From Bosea sp. F3-2 (GTDB lineage: Bacteria > Pseudomonadota > Alphaproteobacteria > Rhizobiales > Beijerinckiaceae), in contig NZ_CP042331.1 of the NCBI RefSeq assembly GCF_008253865.1, positions 5,855,501 through 5,919,500 on the forward strand: a DNA stretch of 64,000 bases. Reading direction: 5' to 3'. Below the pieces are notes generated by a model, which worked only from the letters and a program-made list of their open reading frames with translations, was not told the origin of the DNA and did not search any database. The number at the start of each line of letters is the position of its first letter. Positions within the stretch are counted from its first letter, which is position 1. Both the position numbers and the translations under genes were made by a program. Below are positions 33,718-45,715 of the stretch, one piece after another.

Positions 33718-34608
33718 TCAGTAGGTCCAGCGCTGGGCCTTCTGGATCAGGAAGTCGCGGAAGACCTGGACGCGGGCGACCGACTTCATCTCTTCCGGAT
33801 AGACCAGATAGCTTTCAAGCTGCGGCATCTCGGTCTCGCGCATCAGCTGCACGAGCGGGGAGCCGGTCTCGATCAGATAATCCGGCAACACGGCGATGCC
33901 TGCGCCCGAATCGACTGCGCGCTTCATGGCGGTGATGTTGTTCACCGTCAGGTGGATCGGCCGCGGGTTGCGCTGGTCTCGCCCCATCGTGCCGAGCCAG
34001 TGCACTGCCGTCAGATAGGAGGGCGAGGTGCCGCCGAAGGAGAGGATGCGATGGTTGTCCAGATCGTCATAGGTCTTCGGCTCGCCGAAGCGCTTCACAT
34101 AGGCCGGCGAAGCGTAGACGTGGAAGTGCACCGTGAAGAGCTTGCGCTGGATAAGGTCCGGCTGCTGCGGCTGGCGCAGGCGGATCGCGATGTCGGCCTC
34201 GCGCATCGACAGGTCGAGCTCCTCATCCGTGAGGATGAGCTCGACCCGGATGTCCGGGTAAAGATCCATGAACTCGGCGAGGCGCGGAGTCAGCCAGTGG
34301 CCGCCGAGACCGCGCGTCGCGGTGACCTTGAGCTCGCCGGACGGATGCTCGCGCGTCTCCGAAAGCTGCGAGCGGGTCCGCTCCAGGCGCTGCGTCATCT
34401 CGCGCGCGGCGCGCCAGAGCAACTCGCCCTGCTCGGTGAGGATCAGACCCCGCGTATGCCGATGGAACAGCGGTGCGCGCAGCTCCCGCTCGAGCGCCCC
34501 GATCTGCCGGCTGACGGCCGATTGACTTAAGCCGAGAACATCGCCAGCCTTGGTAAAACTGCCTGACTCCGCGACCGTATAAAATATTCTAATGCGGTCC
34601 CAATCCAC
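33718..34608 (-). CDS. lsrB: LysR-type regulator, LsrB/VtlR family
   Basis: 296 residues. HTH (about 15-55: G-S-F-T-K-A-G-D-V-L-G-L-S-Q-S-A-V-S-R-Q-I-G-A-L-E) and LysR substrate domain with L-V-Y-P-E-E near the end. Placement downstream of trxB and beside an AbcR-like sRNA matches lsrB in Sinorhizobium and vtlR in Brucella/Agrobacterium, which control sRNA, redox and envelope functions. A GTG start at 34608 (V-D-W-D-R-I-R) is chosen: GGGGGAA lies about 5 nt upstream and relatives begin near D-W-D; ATG 34638 adds ten residues. Cys residues used for redox sensing in some LsrB proteins are absent. Confidence 0.82.
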   Translation of the reverse strand: MDWDRIRIFYTVAESGSFTKAGDVLGLSQSAVSRQIGALERELRAPLFHRHTRGLILTEQGELLWRAAREMTQRLERTRSQLSETREHPSGELKVTATRGLGGHWLTPRLAEFMDLYPDIRVELILTDEELDLSMREADIAIRLRQPQQPDLIQRKLFTVHFHVYASPAYVKRFGEPKTYDDLDNHRILSFGGTSPSYLTAVHWLGTMGRDQRNPRPIHLTVNNITAMKRAVDSGAGIAVLPDYLIETGSPLVQLMRETEMPQLESYLVYPEEMKSVARVQVFRDFLIQKAQRWTY

Positions 34609-34743
34609 CGCGCTTCCCCCGCTATGCGTTTTATGCATGATGGGGGATAAAGAGTTCGTGCGTCAATGTCCGTGTGACAAATGTCGCCCATTATCCGTAC
34701 TTAATCTGGTTACAAATCCCATCAGCTTCGGTGATGAGTGCGG

Positions 34744-34764
34744 AAAAGGCGGCTATTCAGCCGC
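34744..34764 (-). terminator. Putative terminator overlapping the trxB stop codon
   Basis: Minus-strand stem GCGGCT / AGCCGC with a 4-nt loop holding part of the TAG stop, followed by CCTTTT (A-run 34744-34747 on the plus strand). It would separate trxB from lsrB. Confidence 0.5.
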
Positions 34765-35718
34765 TTCCCGCTGGTCGAGTTCGCTGGCGGCGAGCCAGCG
34801 CTCTGCGTCGAGGGCGGCCATGCAGCCCAGGCCGGCCGCCGTGACGGCCTGGCGATAGTGCTCGTCGGTGACGTCGCCGGCCGCGAAGACGCCCGGGACG
34901 TTCGTGCGAGTCGTGCCGGGCTCGACATCGATGTAGCCGGATTCACGCATGGTGAGCTGGTCGGCGAAGAGCTCGGTCGCCGGCTTGTGGCCGATCGCGA
35001 TGAAGACGCCGTCGGCCTTCAGCTCGCTCACCGCGCCGGTCTTGGTGTTGGTCAGGCGCAGATGCGTGACATTCGGCGGCTGCGTGCCGCCGCAGATCTC
35101 GGCGATGGCGCTGTCCCAGATCACCTCGATCTTCGGATGCTTGAACAGGCGCTCCTGCGTCACGCGCTCGGCGCGCAGATGATCGCGGCGATGGACCAGC
35201 GTGACCTTGCTCGCGAGATTGGCGAGGTAGAGCGCCTCCTCGACCGCCGTGTTGCCGCCGCCGACGACCACGACCTCCTTGTTCCGGAAGAAGAAGCCGT
35301 CGCAGGTGGCGCAGGCCGAGACGCCGAAGCCCTGGAAGGTCTGCTCGGAGGGAAGGCCAAGCCACTTTGCCTGAGCGCCGGTCGCGATGATCAGCGCGTC
35401 GCAGGAATAGGTCTCGCCGCCATCGCCCCACAAACGAAAGGGGCGCTGCGAGAGGTCGACGCGGGCGATGTGGTCGGAGACCATCTTCGTGCCCATGTGC
35501 TCGGCCTGAGCACGCATCTGCTCCATCAGCCAGGGGCCCTGGATCACGTCGGCGAAGCCGGGGTAGTTCTCGACATCGGTGGTGATCATCAGCTGGCCAC
35601 CGGCCTGCAGGCCGGAGATCAGCACCGGCTCCAGCATGGCGCGGGCAGCGTAGATCGCCGCAGTGTAGCCGGCCGGGCCGGAGCCGATGATCATGACGCG
35701 GGCGTGGGTGTGGGCCAT
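34753..35718 (-). CDS. trxB: Thioredoxin-disulfide reductase
   Basis: 321-residue FAD/NADPH enzyme reducing thioredoxin. FAD motif I-I-G-S-G-P-A-G-Y-T-A-A, redox pair C-A-T-C-D-G-F near residue 140, NADPH motif V-V-G-G-G-N-T-A-V-E-E-A and C-terminal G-D-V-T-D-E-H-Y-R-Q-A-V-T-A-A-G. The second ATG (35718) is chosen because GAGGA lies 9 nt before it, while the first ATG (35727) directly abuts the site. The lsrB gene follows downstream on the same strand. Confidence 0.96.
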   Translation of the reverse strand: MAHTHARVMIIGSGPAGYTAAIYAARAMLEPVLISGLQAGGQLMITTDVENYPGFADVIQGPWLMEQMRAQAEHMGTKMVSDHIARVDLSQRPFRLWGDGGETYSCDALIIATGAQAKWLGLPSEQTFQGFGVSACATCDGFFFRNKEVVVVGGGNTAVEEALYLANLASKVTLVHRRDHLRAERVTQERLFKHPKIEVIWDSAIAEICGGTQPPNVTHLRLTNTKTGAVSELKADGVFIAIGHKPATELFADQLTMRESGYIDVEPGTTRTNVPGVFAAGDVTDEHYRQAVTAAGLGCMAALDAERWLAASELDQREAAE

Positions 35719-35804
35719 CGTCTCCATTCCTCTCCTGCGGGCGAGAGCCGCAGCTTCGATCCGTCACATACGGCGGCGCGGCGCCGAAACAAGAGCCATC
35801 GGGC

Positions 35805-36815
35805 TCAAGCAGCGCCCAGCCGCAAAGCGGCCCGGTGGCGCTGCCAGCCCTGCCGTATCGCATCGGCGATGACGGGCGTGGAGTCTATCGGCTGGTAGCC
35901 TTCACCTTCAAGGCGTCCACAGAAGCGATGCACAACGCCTTGGCGCTCCAGGGCCTGGATCAGCGCCGCGATCTTGGGATGGCCCCCTTGCGGCTCGAAC
36001 ACCAGGATCGGTGCGCCCGTCGCGGTGGCCTCGCCGATCATGTTGGTGGAATCGGCGGTCGCGACGATGGCGTCGGCATTGGCGAGCAGAGCGAGATAGG
36101 GATTCTCGCCCGAGCCGTCCCACCACCAGCCACGGTTCCGGGCGAAGACGGCTGCGACGGCGGCGGCCAATGCGGGGGAGGTGCGCCGGGAGGGCGAACC
36201 GATCAGGGACGCGCCTGACTGTGCCAGATCGTCGAGTTGCCCGGCGAAGCGCTCGATGTCAGCCGGCGTGAAACGGTGGTGGCGGCTGTCTCCACCGACC
36301 AGCACCGCGACGCGCGGACGTGGCAGGCCGGCGAGGGCTGCGGGTGGCGCAGCGCGCGCGGCGGCGAGCTTCTCTGGTGTCAGGCGATGAGGGGAGGTGG
36401 TGGTGACGAGGACATTGTCGCCGCGCAGCCGGTCATGTCCGGCCACCCAGATCAGGTCCGCGGTGCCGGGGCCGGTGAGCGGGTCCTTGAGGAAGACGGT
36501 ATAGGTCGCGCCGTTCGAAACTTTCTTGAGCGTCCGCAGATAGGCGACGGCACGCCGCCCCGAGGCGATCGCGATCTCCGGGAAGGGCGGGCTGAGGGGG
36601 CTCCCAGGCCGGTCTGGCGCCTCGCGTGGATCGATCGGGCCGCGCGGCATCAGCCAAGTCCATAGCCGGCGTGGCTTCACCCGGCGGATTTCCGGAACGA
36701 CGCCCAGCCGTTCGGCCACGCCGAGGCACTGCAATTCGTCGCCGGCCTTGCCGTCGCTCAGGACCCAGACGGTCGGCGTCGGATTTTCGTGCATGGCTGT
36801 CTGCGTCTGCGGCAT
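35805..36815 (-). CDS. Mitochondrial fission ELM1-like protein (DUF1022)
   Basis: 336 residues with a glycosyltransferase-like fold pattern: V-W-V-L-S-D-G-K-A-G-D-E-L-Q at the N terminus, V-L-V-G-G-D-S-R-H-H-R-F near 165 and T-A-D-S-T-N-M-I-G-E-A near 255. The family was named for plant ELM1, but bacterial members are of unknown function, with GT-B-like features suggesting a glycan or lipid role. Start uncertain among GTG 36836, ATG 36815 and ATG 36794. Divergent from lrp across about 80 nt. Confidence 0.82.
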   Translation of the reverse strand: MPQTQTAMHENPTPTVWVLSDGKAGDELQCLGVAERLGVVPEIRRVKPRRLWTWLMPRGPIDPREAPDRPGSPLSPPFPEIAIASGRRAVAYLRTLKKVSNGATYTVFLKDPLTGPGTADLIWVAGHDRLRGDNVLVTTTSPHRLTPEKLAAARAAPPAALAGLPRPRVAVLVGGDSRHHRFTPADIERFAGQLDDLAQSGASLIGSPSRRTSPALAAAVAAVFARNRGWWWDGSGENPYLALLANADAIVATADSTNMIGEATATGAPILVFEPQGGHPKIAALIQALERQGVVHRFCGRLEGEGYQPIDSTPVIADAIRQGWQRHRAALRLGAA

Positions 36816-36894
36816 GCGCCTTGTATCGCCCGTCACTGCCGTCTACACCAGCGCGGCTCTTCTTCGAGGATATTTTTGCCTTTTGGGGATATTC

Positions 36895-37359
36895 GTGCGT
36901 CCGAAACTCGACGATATCGACCTGCGCATCCTGCGCGAGCTCCAGGCCGATGGGCGCATGACCAATGTCGAGCTCGCCAGCCGCGTCGGCATCTCGCCAC
37001 CGCCCTGCCTGCGCCGCGTCCGGGCATTGGAGGAAGCCGGGCTGATCCGCGGCTACCACGCCGATCTCGACGAGCGAAAGCTGGGCTATGAGGTGGTCTG
37101 CTTCGCCTTCGTGCATCTGGCGAGCCAGGCCGAAGCCGATCTCGCGGCCTTCCAGGGCCGCATCCGCGAATGGGCCACGGTGCGCGAATGCTGGACGCTC
37201 TCGGGTGACATCGACTTCGCGCTGAAATGCGTGGCGCCGGACCTGAAGGCCTTTCAGGACTTCGTGTCGGAACTCACGGCCATGCCGAATGTCCGCAACG
37301 TCCGTACCGCGCTCGCCCTCGACCGGGTCAAGGACGAGCCGATCGTGCCTTTCGGCTGA
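36895..37359 (+). CDS. Lrp/AsnC family transcriptional regulator
   Basis: 154 residues: N-terminal HTH (D-I-D-L-R-I-L-R-E-L-Q-A-D-G-R-M-T-N-V-E-L-A-S-R-V-G-I-S) and C-terminal RAM ligand domain. Orthologues sit beside trxB in rhizobia. GTG at 36895 is chosen because the family N terminus starts there with GGGGA about 6 nt upstream; earlier in-frame starts would overlap the divergent gene. Likely senses an amino acid (family knowledge). Confidence 0.9.
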   Translation: MRPKLDDIDLRILRELQADGRMTNVELASRVGISPPPCLRRVRALEEAGLIRGYHADLDERKLGYEVVCFAFVHLASQAEADLAAFQGRIREWATVRECWTLSGDIDFALKCVAPDLKAFQDFVSELTAMPNVRNVRTALALDRVKDEPIVPFG

Positions 37360-37360
37360 G

Positions 37361-37499
37361 AGCCCATCTCGAAACTCTACTGCGGCGGCCATCTGACGGC
37401 GCTTTCTGCGCTTCCGGTGCTCACGGACCGATATCCGCTGCGCTCCGGTTCTCAAAAACGCCGCCATCCGACTCACCACAGCGAGTTTCGACGGGCTTT
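37361..37499. repeat. Imperfect palindromic repeat
   Basis: Outer inverted arms near CATCTCGAAACTC and GAGTTTCGACGGG, inner CGGCGGCCATCTGA / CGCCGCCATCCGA, filling the gap between convergent lrp and the gene at 37506. It may double as a bidirectional terminator. Confidence 0.6.
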
Positions 37500-37505
37500 G
37501 AGCGC

Positions 37506-38000
37506 TCAGCCGATATAGCGCTTGATCCAGTAGGCGTTGTTGCGGGCGAGCGCCCTCAGGCGAAGCTGATCGATGTCCGGCCGATACCAGGCGCCGGCCC
37601 CGCCGGAGAGCTCCGTCGACATGATCGGATAGCTGGCGAGCTCTCGGTTGCCGCGATCGTAGAGCGTCGCCGTGCTTTCGAGATAGTCATTAGCGCCCCC
37701 GCCATCGGACGGCTTGCCGCCGCCGCCACCGCCGGCATAGCTCGCCAGCCAGATCTTGCTGACGTTGACGACGAGATGCGTACCGGCGCCGCGCTGCAGC
37801 GACGGACCGAGCAGGTCGATCAGCGTGCGTTCGAGTTCGCTCCTGACGATCGCAACATTCGCGCCCCAGGCGTGGGTCACGGCTGGCAAGAACTGGATCT
37901 TGATCGAGCCGATCGGCACTTGAGCGGCGGCAATGCCGGGGACGAGAGTGAACGCCGCGGCACCGAGCGAGGAAGCCAGAACAAGTCGACGCGTCATCAT
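37506..38000 (-). CDS. Exported protein of unknown function
   Basis: 164 residues. A Tat- or Sec-type signal (M-M-T-R-R-L-V-L-A-S-S-L-G...A-A-A-Q) is followed by a compact domain with a Gly-rich loop G-G-G-G-G-G near 92. A strand S-I-K-I-Q-F-L-P-A-V begins the mature part and Y-W-I-K-R-Y-I-G ends it. It may be a lipocalin/DUF4136-like exported protein, but I do not recognise the family. ATG 38000 has GGAGA 8 nt upstream. Confidence 0.65.
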   Translation of the reverse strand: MMTRRLVLASSLGAAAFTLVPGIAAAQVPIGSIKIQFLPAVTHAWGANVAIVRSELERTLIDLLGPSLQRGAGTHLVVNVSKIWLASYAGGGGGGKPSDGGGANDYLESTATLYDRGNRELASYPIMSTELSGGAGAWYRPDIDQLRLRALARNNAYWIKRYIG

Positions 38001-38099
38001 GGCCGGGGTCTCCAAAGGCTTGCGTCTTCAATGTAGGCGCGCGGCTGCGATAGTTCCATGGCCGCGCGCCCGCGCCTCATCTTCGTATCGAAACACGCC

Positions 38100-38194
38100 G
38101 TCATTCCGGACAAGCCGCGTCAGCGGCGCCGATCCGGAATCCATCGTAAGGCGCCGGAGCCCTTCGATGGATTCCGGGTCAAGCCCGGAATGAC
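38100..38194. repeat. Palindromic repeat, GTCATTCCGG family
   Basis: Copy in the 343-nt gap between the unknown exported gene and greA. No gene is seen in the rest of the gap except the greA-side hairpin. Confidence 0.85.
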
Positions 38195-38294
38195 GGCGTG
38201 GTTCCGTCAAAAGACCGCTCGATCCGGCGCATTTCCGCGTTTCTCAGAATCGCGGAGATGCTATATCGCCTGGCCGGCGATGCCCGAAACACGA

Positions 38295-38317
38295 ATGCCC
38301 GCCACGAGGGCGGGCAT
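38295..38317 (-). terminator. Hairpin downstream of greA
   Basis: Perfect ATGCCCGCC / GGCGGGCAT stem with a 5-nt loop, 27 nt past the greA stop on the minus strand. The following T-run is poor, so termination efficiency is uncertain. Confidence 0.45.
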
Positions 38318-38343
38318 GGTGCTGTCTGCGGAGGACGCCGACC

Positions 38344-38817
38344 TCAGCCGAAGGCGATGCTGACGACCTCATAGGACTTGCCGCCGCCGGGCGTGTTGAC
38401 CTGGACGGAGTCGCCGACCTTCTTGCCGATCAGCGCGCGCGCGATCGGCGAGCCGATCGAGACCTTGCCGGACCTGACGTCCGATTCCGGCTCGCCGACG
38501 ATCTGGTAGCTCTTCTCTTCCTCGGTATCGTCGTCGATCAGCTTGACGGTGGCGCCGAACTTGATCGTGTCGCCGCCGAGCTTGCTGACATCGATGATGT
38601 CGGCGCGGCCAATCAGCGATTCGAGTTCCAGAATCCGGCCCTCGTTCAGCGACTGCGCCTCTTTCGCCGCGTGATACTCGGCGTTCTCCGACAGGTCGCC
38701 GAGCGCGCGCGCCTCGGAGATCGCGGTGATGATGCGCTGACGCTCGACCTGCTGGCGGTGCTTCAGCTCCACCTCCAAAGCGGCGAAGCCGCTCACGGTC
38801 ATCGGAACCTTTTCCAT
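38344..38817 (-). CDS. greA: Transcription elongation factor GreA
   Basis: 157 residues; rescues backtracked RNA polymerase. N-terminal coiled coil with G-D-L-S-E-N-A-E-Y-H-A-A-K-E-A-Q (tip acidic residues present) and C-terminal FKBP-like domain ending G-K-S-Y-E-V-V-S-I. The gene lies 106 nt after carB on the same strand, a common Hyphomicrobiales order. Confidence 0.97.
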   Translation of the reverse strand: MEKVPMTVSGFAALEVELKHRQQVERQRIITAISEARALGDLSENAEYHAAKEAQSLNEGRILELESLIGRADIIDVSKLGGDTIKFGATVKLIDDDTEEEKSYQIVGEPESDVRSGKVSIGSPIARALIGKKVGDSVQVNTPGGGKSYEVVSIAFG

Positions 38818-38923
38818 TCTTTCCGTCCCATAAAGCCCCGAAAACGCGGTTCGCCGGCAGCATCTCGGCCGCCGGCGCCTCCGCGCTTCCGCTCAACCCT
38901 TAAACTTCGCCGCGAACAGCCGG

Positions 38924-42241
<3,318 letters not shown>

Positions 42242-42384
42242 GATCTCGACCGGTCTTGGGCAGGCGCGCGCAAGGCCGGTCCGATCAGTCGAGCGGAGGC
42301 GAGGCGAGCGTCTGATTGAATGCTAGGCGCTCGCTATAGACGGGCAAGGCGACGGAAGGAAGCTAAAAGCGCTCGCCGCCCTGT

Positions 42385-43599
42385 TCAACGCACAGGCCGT
42401 GCTGCCGGAATGGCGAGATCGATCTCAAGTGGTCGAGGCGCTCGGCGTTTGCGCCGCATGGCGATGAACAGCACGGCGAGCGCCGCGATCTCGCAGGCGG
42501 CGCCGACGAAACCGAGCGGCCAGGTGCCGGCATGGCGCATGACCTGCTGGCCGAGCGCGGCGCCGGCCGCGATGCCGAAATAGAGCGCCGAGGCGTTGAG
42601 CGAGAGCGCGACGACGGCGGCATCCGGCGCCATCGCAGCGAGGCGCGACATCTGCGAGGGATGGCCGGCCCAGCCCGCCGCGCTCCAGATCAGCAGCACG
42701 AAGGGGATTGGCCAGATCGCCAGTGCCGGCGGCAGGCTTACGGCGATGAGCGAGGCGGTGAGCAGCGCCGCGGCCAGCACGGTCAGCACGACGGTCAGCG
42801 TGCGCTCGGGGCCGAAGCGGTCGCTGGCGATGCCGCCGAGCTGGTTGCCGATGGCGGAGCCGACGCCGGAGACGACGAGCGTCGCGGCGAGCCAGGGCCC
42901 GGCGATGCCGGCGTGGTTGGTCAGGAAGGGCGCGATATAGGTGTAGAGAACGAAGGCGCCGGTGGTCCACAGCATGGTCGTGGCCAGCGCCAGCAGCACA
43001 TCGCCGCGGCCCGCGACCTGCAGGCGCTCGCGCAGGGTGTTGGTGCCGCGCGGCAGGCCCCTCGGCAGCTTGACGAGCAGGCCCGCCAGCGAAAGCACGC
43101 TGAACAGCGTCACGATCAGGAAGGCGAGATGCCAGCCGCCAAAGCCGACGACCGCGGTGCCGATCGGAATGCCGAGAATCAGTGAGACGGTCATGCCGCC
43201 GGTGACGAGGGCGATGGCGCGGCCGCGCCGCTCCGGAGCGGATACCGCCACCGCGACGGCGTTCGCTGCCGGCATGAAGACGCCGGCTGAAAGCGCCATC
43301 ACGATCCGGGCGGCCATCACCACCCAGAAATCGCTGGCGAAGGCGGCGCCGAGATTGGCGAGGCCGAACACCGTCATCGCGCCGGTGAGCACCAGCTTGC
43401 GGTCGGCGTCGCCGAGCAGGGTCGAGAAAACGGGAGAGCCGATCGCATAGGCGAGGGCGAAGATCGAGATGAGCAGGCCGGCGGTGTCGACCGAAACGTT
43501 CAGGCCGCTGGCGAGATGGGGCAGGATGCCGGTGACGATCAGGCTGCCCGTGCCGATGGCGAAGGCGCCGCCGGCGAGGGAAAGAAGGCGCGTATCCAT
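42385..43599 (-). CDS. MFS transporter, AraJ-like DHA1 exporter
   Basis: 404-residue, 12-helix major facilitator protein. G-S-P-V-F-S-T-L-L-G-D-A-D-R-K near helix 2-3, R-I-V-M-A-L-S-A-G-V-F-M-P-A-A-N-A-V-A near helix 4, and G-N-Q-L-G-G-I-A-S-D-R-F-G in the second half are DHA1-type motifs. Divergent from an ArsR-type regulator, with two identical palindromes between; the regulator probably controls this exporter. Substrate unknown. Confidence 0.88.
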   Translation of the reverse strand: MDTRLLSLAGGAFAIGTGSLIVTGILPHLASGLNVSVDTAGLLISIFALAYAIGSPVFSTLLGDADRKLVLTGAMTVFGLANLGAAFASDFWVVMAARIVMALSAGVFMPAANAVAVAVSAPERRGRAIALVTGGMTVSLILGIPIGTAVVGFGGWHLAFLIVTLFSVLSLAGLLVKLPRGLPRGTNTLRERLQVAGRGDVLLALATTMLWTTGAFVLYTYIAPFLTNHAGIAGPWLAATLVVSGVGSAIGNQLGGIASDRFGPERTLTVVLTVLAAALLTASLIAVSLPPALAIWPIPFVLLIWSAAGWAGHPSQMSRLAAMAPDAAVVALSLNASALYFGIAAGAALGQQVMRHAGTWPLGFVGAACEIAALAVLFIAMRRKRRAPRPLEIDLAIPAARPVR

Positions 43600-43648
43600 G
43601 GGAATGATCCTTGCGGATGATCGCTGTTTCGAAGGCGAGCTTCAAAAT

Positions 43649-43664
43649 TTCAATGATCGTTGAA
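43649..43664. promoter_or_regulatory. Palindromic operator 1
   Basis: TTCAATGATCGTTGAA: TTCAA and TTGAA arms around TGATCG, in the 154-nt divergent gap. The same arms recur 51 nt away at 43700. Confidence 0.75.
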
Positions 43665-43699
43665 TTTTAAGATCGCCGATCATTGTGCGCAAGGGTAAT

Positions 43700-43715
43700 T
43701 TCAATGAATGTTGAA
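43700..43715. promoter_or_regulatory. Palindromic operator 2
   Basis: TTCAATGAATGTTGAA, differing from operator 1 at two central positions. Centre-to-centre spacing of 51 nt is close to five helical turns, so two repressor dimers could sit on one face of the DNA. Confidence 0.75.
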
Positions 43716-43753
43716 TATTGTCAGGAGCGACGGCATCGCCTATCTCGAAGGTC

Positions 43754-44143
43754 ATGAAGCCGGTCTTCCATCCCGATATCGAGGATGTCGCGCCCGCCGA
43801 CGTGTTCGCGGCGCTCGCCGATCCGATCCGGCTCGGCATCCTCGTCGCGCTCTCCGACGTCAGCGAGGTCGACAAGGCGCGCTGCAGCCATTTCACCGCC
43901 TTTGCCTCGCCCTCGCTCTTGTCCTACCACTTCGCCAAGCTGCGCGAGGCCGGCATCACCCGCATGCGGGTGGAGGGGACGTCGCGCTATCTCAGCATCC
44001 GGCGCGACGAGCTGAACCAGCGTTTCCCGGGTCTGCTCGACAGCGTGATCGAGACCGCGCGGCGTGACCCGAACCTGCCACGGCTCGGGCCCGAATGGCT
44101 TGCCGGCAGCGACGAGACGCGGGGTCCGACTTCGCCCCGTTGA
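43754..44143 (+). CDS. ArsR-type HTH regulator
   Basis: 129-residue winged HTH protein: A-L-A-D-P-I-R-L-G-I-L-V-A-L, recognition helix S-P-S-L-L-S-Y-H-F-A-K-L-R-E-A-G-I-T and a beta-wing R-V-E-G-T-S-R-Y-L-S-I. One Cys (R-C-S-H-F) lies in the loop before the recognition helix, too few for a classical metal site. It starts at 43754 (M-K-P-V-F-H-P-D) with GAAGG nearby; an upstream in-frame start would cross operator 2. Likely represses itself and the divergent exporter. Confidence 0.86.
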   Translation: MKPVFHPDIEDVAPADVFAALADPIRLGILVALSDVSEVDKARCSHFTAFASPSLLSYHFAKLREAGITRMRVEGTSRYLSIRRDELNQRFPGLLDSVIETARRDPNLPRLGPEWLAGSDETRGPTSPR

Positions 44144-44240
44144 CAGCGACCGGCGCAGGTTTAGCGTCCTCATTTCCGCGATGGCGTCGAGCCGGATCGC
44201 GACACGGCACCGGCCACGCCCGAATCCGAGGAGCATGGCC

Positions 44241-45302
44241 ATGCGTGCTGCCGACCCTGAAAAACTCGATGTCCTGGTGGGGCGTCTCGTCGGTGACGTC
44301 GGAGCCTCCATCACCGGCGCCCTGATCGTGCTGGGCGACCAGCTCGGCCTCTACAAGGCGATGGGCGACGGCGAGCCCGTCACGTCCCAGCAACTGGCGG
44401 ACAAGACCGGCCTCAAGGAACGCTATGTGCGCGAGTGGCTCGCCGGCCAGGCCTCGGCCGGCTATGTCGACTATGACGAAGGCAGCGACAGCTTCAGCCT
44501 CTCGCCGGAACAGGCCATGGCCTTCGCCGAGGAGGACAGCCCAGCCTTCTTCGCCGGTGCCTTCGAGGTCGTGCAGTCCATGTGGGTCGACGAGCCGAAG
44601 GTCGAGGAGGCCTTCCGGAAGGGTTCCGGCCTCGGCTGGCATGAGCACAGCAAATGCCTGTTCCGGGGAACAGAGCGCTTCTTCCGGCCGGGCTACAACG
44701 CGCATCTGACGGCGGACTGGATTCCGGCGCTGGAGGGTGTCCAGGCCAAGCTGATGCAGGGCGCGACCGTCGCCGATGTCGGCTGCGGGCACGGCTCCTC
44801 CACCATCCTGATGGCGCAGGCCTATCCGCAATCGCGCTTCTATGGTTTCGACTATCACGGGCCTTCGATCGAGCGGGCGCGGGAGGCGGCCGAGGAGGCT
44901 GGCGTGGCCGACCGCATCGTCTTCGAGCGCGCTTCCGCGAAGGACTTCCCGGAGCGGAAATACGACCTCGTGACGATGTTCGATTGCCTGCACGACATGG
45001 GCGATCCGGTCGGCGCGGGGAAGCATGTGCGCGAGTCGCTGGCGCAGGACGGCAGCTGGATGATCGTCGAGCCCTTCGCACATGACCATCTCAAGGACAA
45101 TCTGAACCCTGTCGGGCGGATCTTCTACGGCGCGTCCACCATGATCTGCACGCCGGCCTCGCTCTCGCAGGAGGTCGGGCTCGGCCTTGGCGCGCAGGCA
45201 GGGGAGATGCGGCTGCGCAAGGTTGCGATGGATGCTGGCTTCTCGCATTTCCGTCGCGCGACCGAGACGCCGTTCAACATGGTATTCGAGGTGCGGGACT
45301 GA
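44241..45302 (+). CDS. SAM-dependent methyltransferase with N-terminal winged helix
   Basis: 353 residues. N-terminal winged-helix dimerisation domain (about 12-80, L-G-D-Q-L-G-L-Y-K-A-M-G-D-G...L-A-D-K-T-G-L-K-E-R-Y-V-R-E-W-L), then a Rossmann methyltransferase domain (V-A-D-V-G-C-G-H-G-S-S near 177; Y-G-F-D-Y-H near 200). This architecture matches Rv2258c-like methyltransferases of unknown substrate. ATG 44241 is selected because GAGGAG lies 7 nt upstream; ATG 44235 is 1 nt from it. Begins about 100 nt after the ArsR-type gene, possibly same operon. Confidence 0.85.
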   Translation: MRAADPEKLDVLVGRLVGDVGASITGALIVLGDQLGLYKAMGDGEPVTSQQLADKTGLKERYVREWLAGQASAGYVDYDEGSDSFSLSPEQAMAFAEEDSPAFFAGAFEVVQSMWVDEPKVEEAFRKGSGLGWHEHSKCLFRGTERFFRPGYNAHLTADWIPALEGVQAKLMQGATVADVGCGHGSSTILMAQAYPQSRFYGFDYHGPSIERAREAAEEAGVADRIVFERASAKDFPERKYDLVTMFDCLHDMGDPVGAGKHVRESLAQDGSWMIVEPFAHDHLKDNLNPVGRIFYGASTMICTPASLSQEVGLGLGAQAGEMRLRKVAMDAGFSHFRRATETPFNMVFEVRD

Positions 45303-45331
45303 GCGGGCTGCGTTTTGACGGAACCGCCATC

Positions 45332-45692
45332 GTCATTCCGGAGCTTCGCGCTAACGAAGAGCCCGGAACCCATGAACACGACGTTAATCGGAAAAGCGCA
45401 GACAGCGCGGGGAACCCCTCTCCTGCATCGAAGTCGGCTGTTGCCGACTTCGACACTTTAAGTGCTGATCTCGGGCAAGCCCGAGATCAGTGAGAGGGGC
45501 AGGGGTGAGGTGTAGGCCGTTCAACCAGTTCATGATGCCCTCACGGCGGCAGCCGTCAGGTCACAGCTAAAGCGTCCAACGGCCTTCCCCTCACCCTGCC
45601 CTCTCCCTCTGGGAGAGGGTTCCCCGCGCAAACTGAATCAGCGCCGTGTTCATGGGTTCCGGGCTCATTGCTGCGCAATGCCCCGGAATGAC
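45332..45692. repeat. Nested palindromic repeats in the 566-nt gap before gtrA
   Basis: An outer long-variant unit begins GTCATTCCGGAGC at 45332 and ends GCCCCGGAATGAC at 45692, with inner GGAACCCATGAACAC / GTGTTCATGGGTTCC. Between its arms lies a second palindrome with GCGGGGAACCCCTCTCC / GAGAGGGTTCCCCGCG ends, which itself encloses GTCGGC-type and GATCTCGGGC-type hairpins. No gene is seen in 45303-45868. Confidence 0.85.
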
Positions 45693-45715
45693 GGAGCGCT
45701 TCCGATTGAGGCTCA

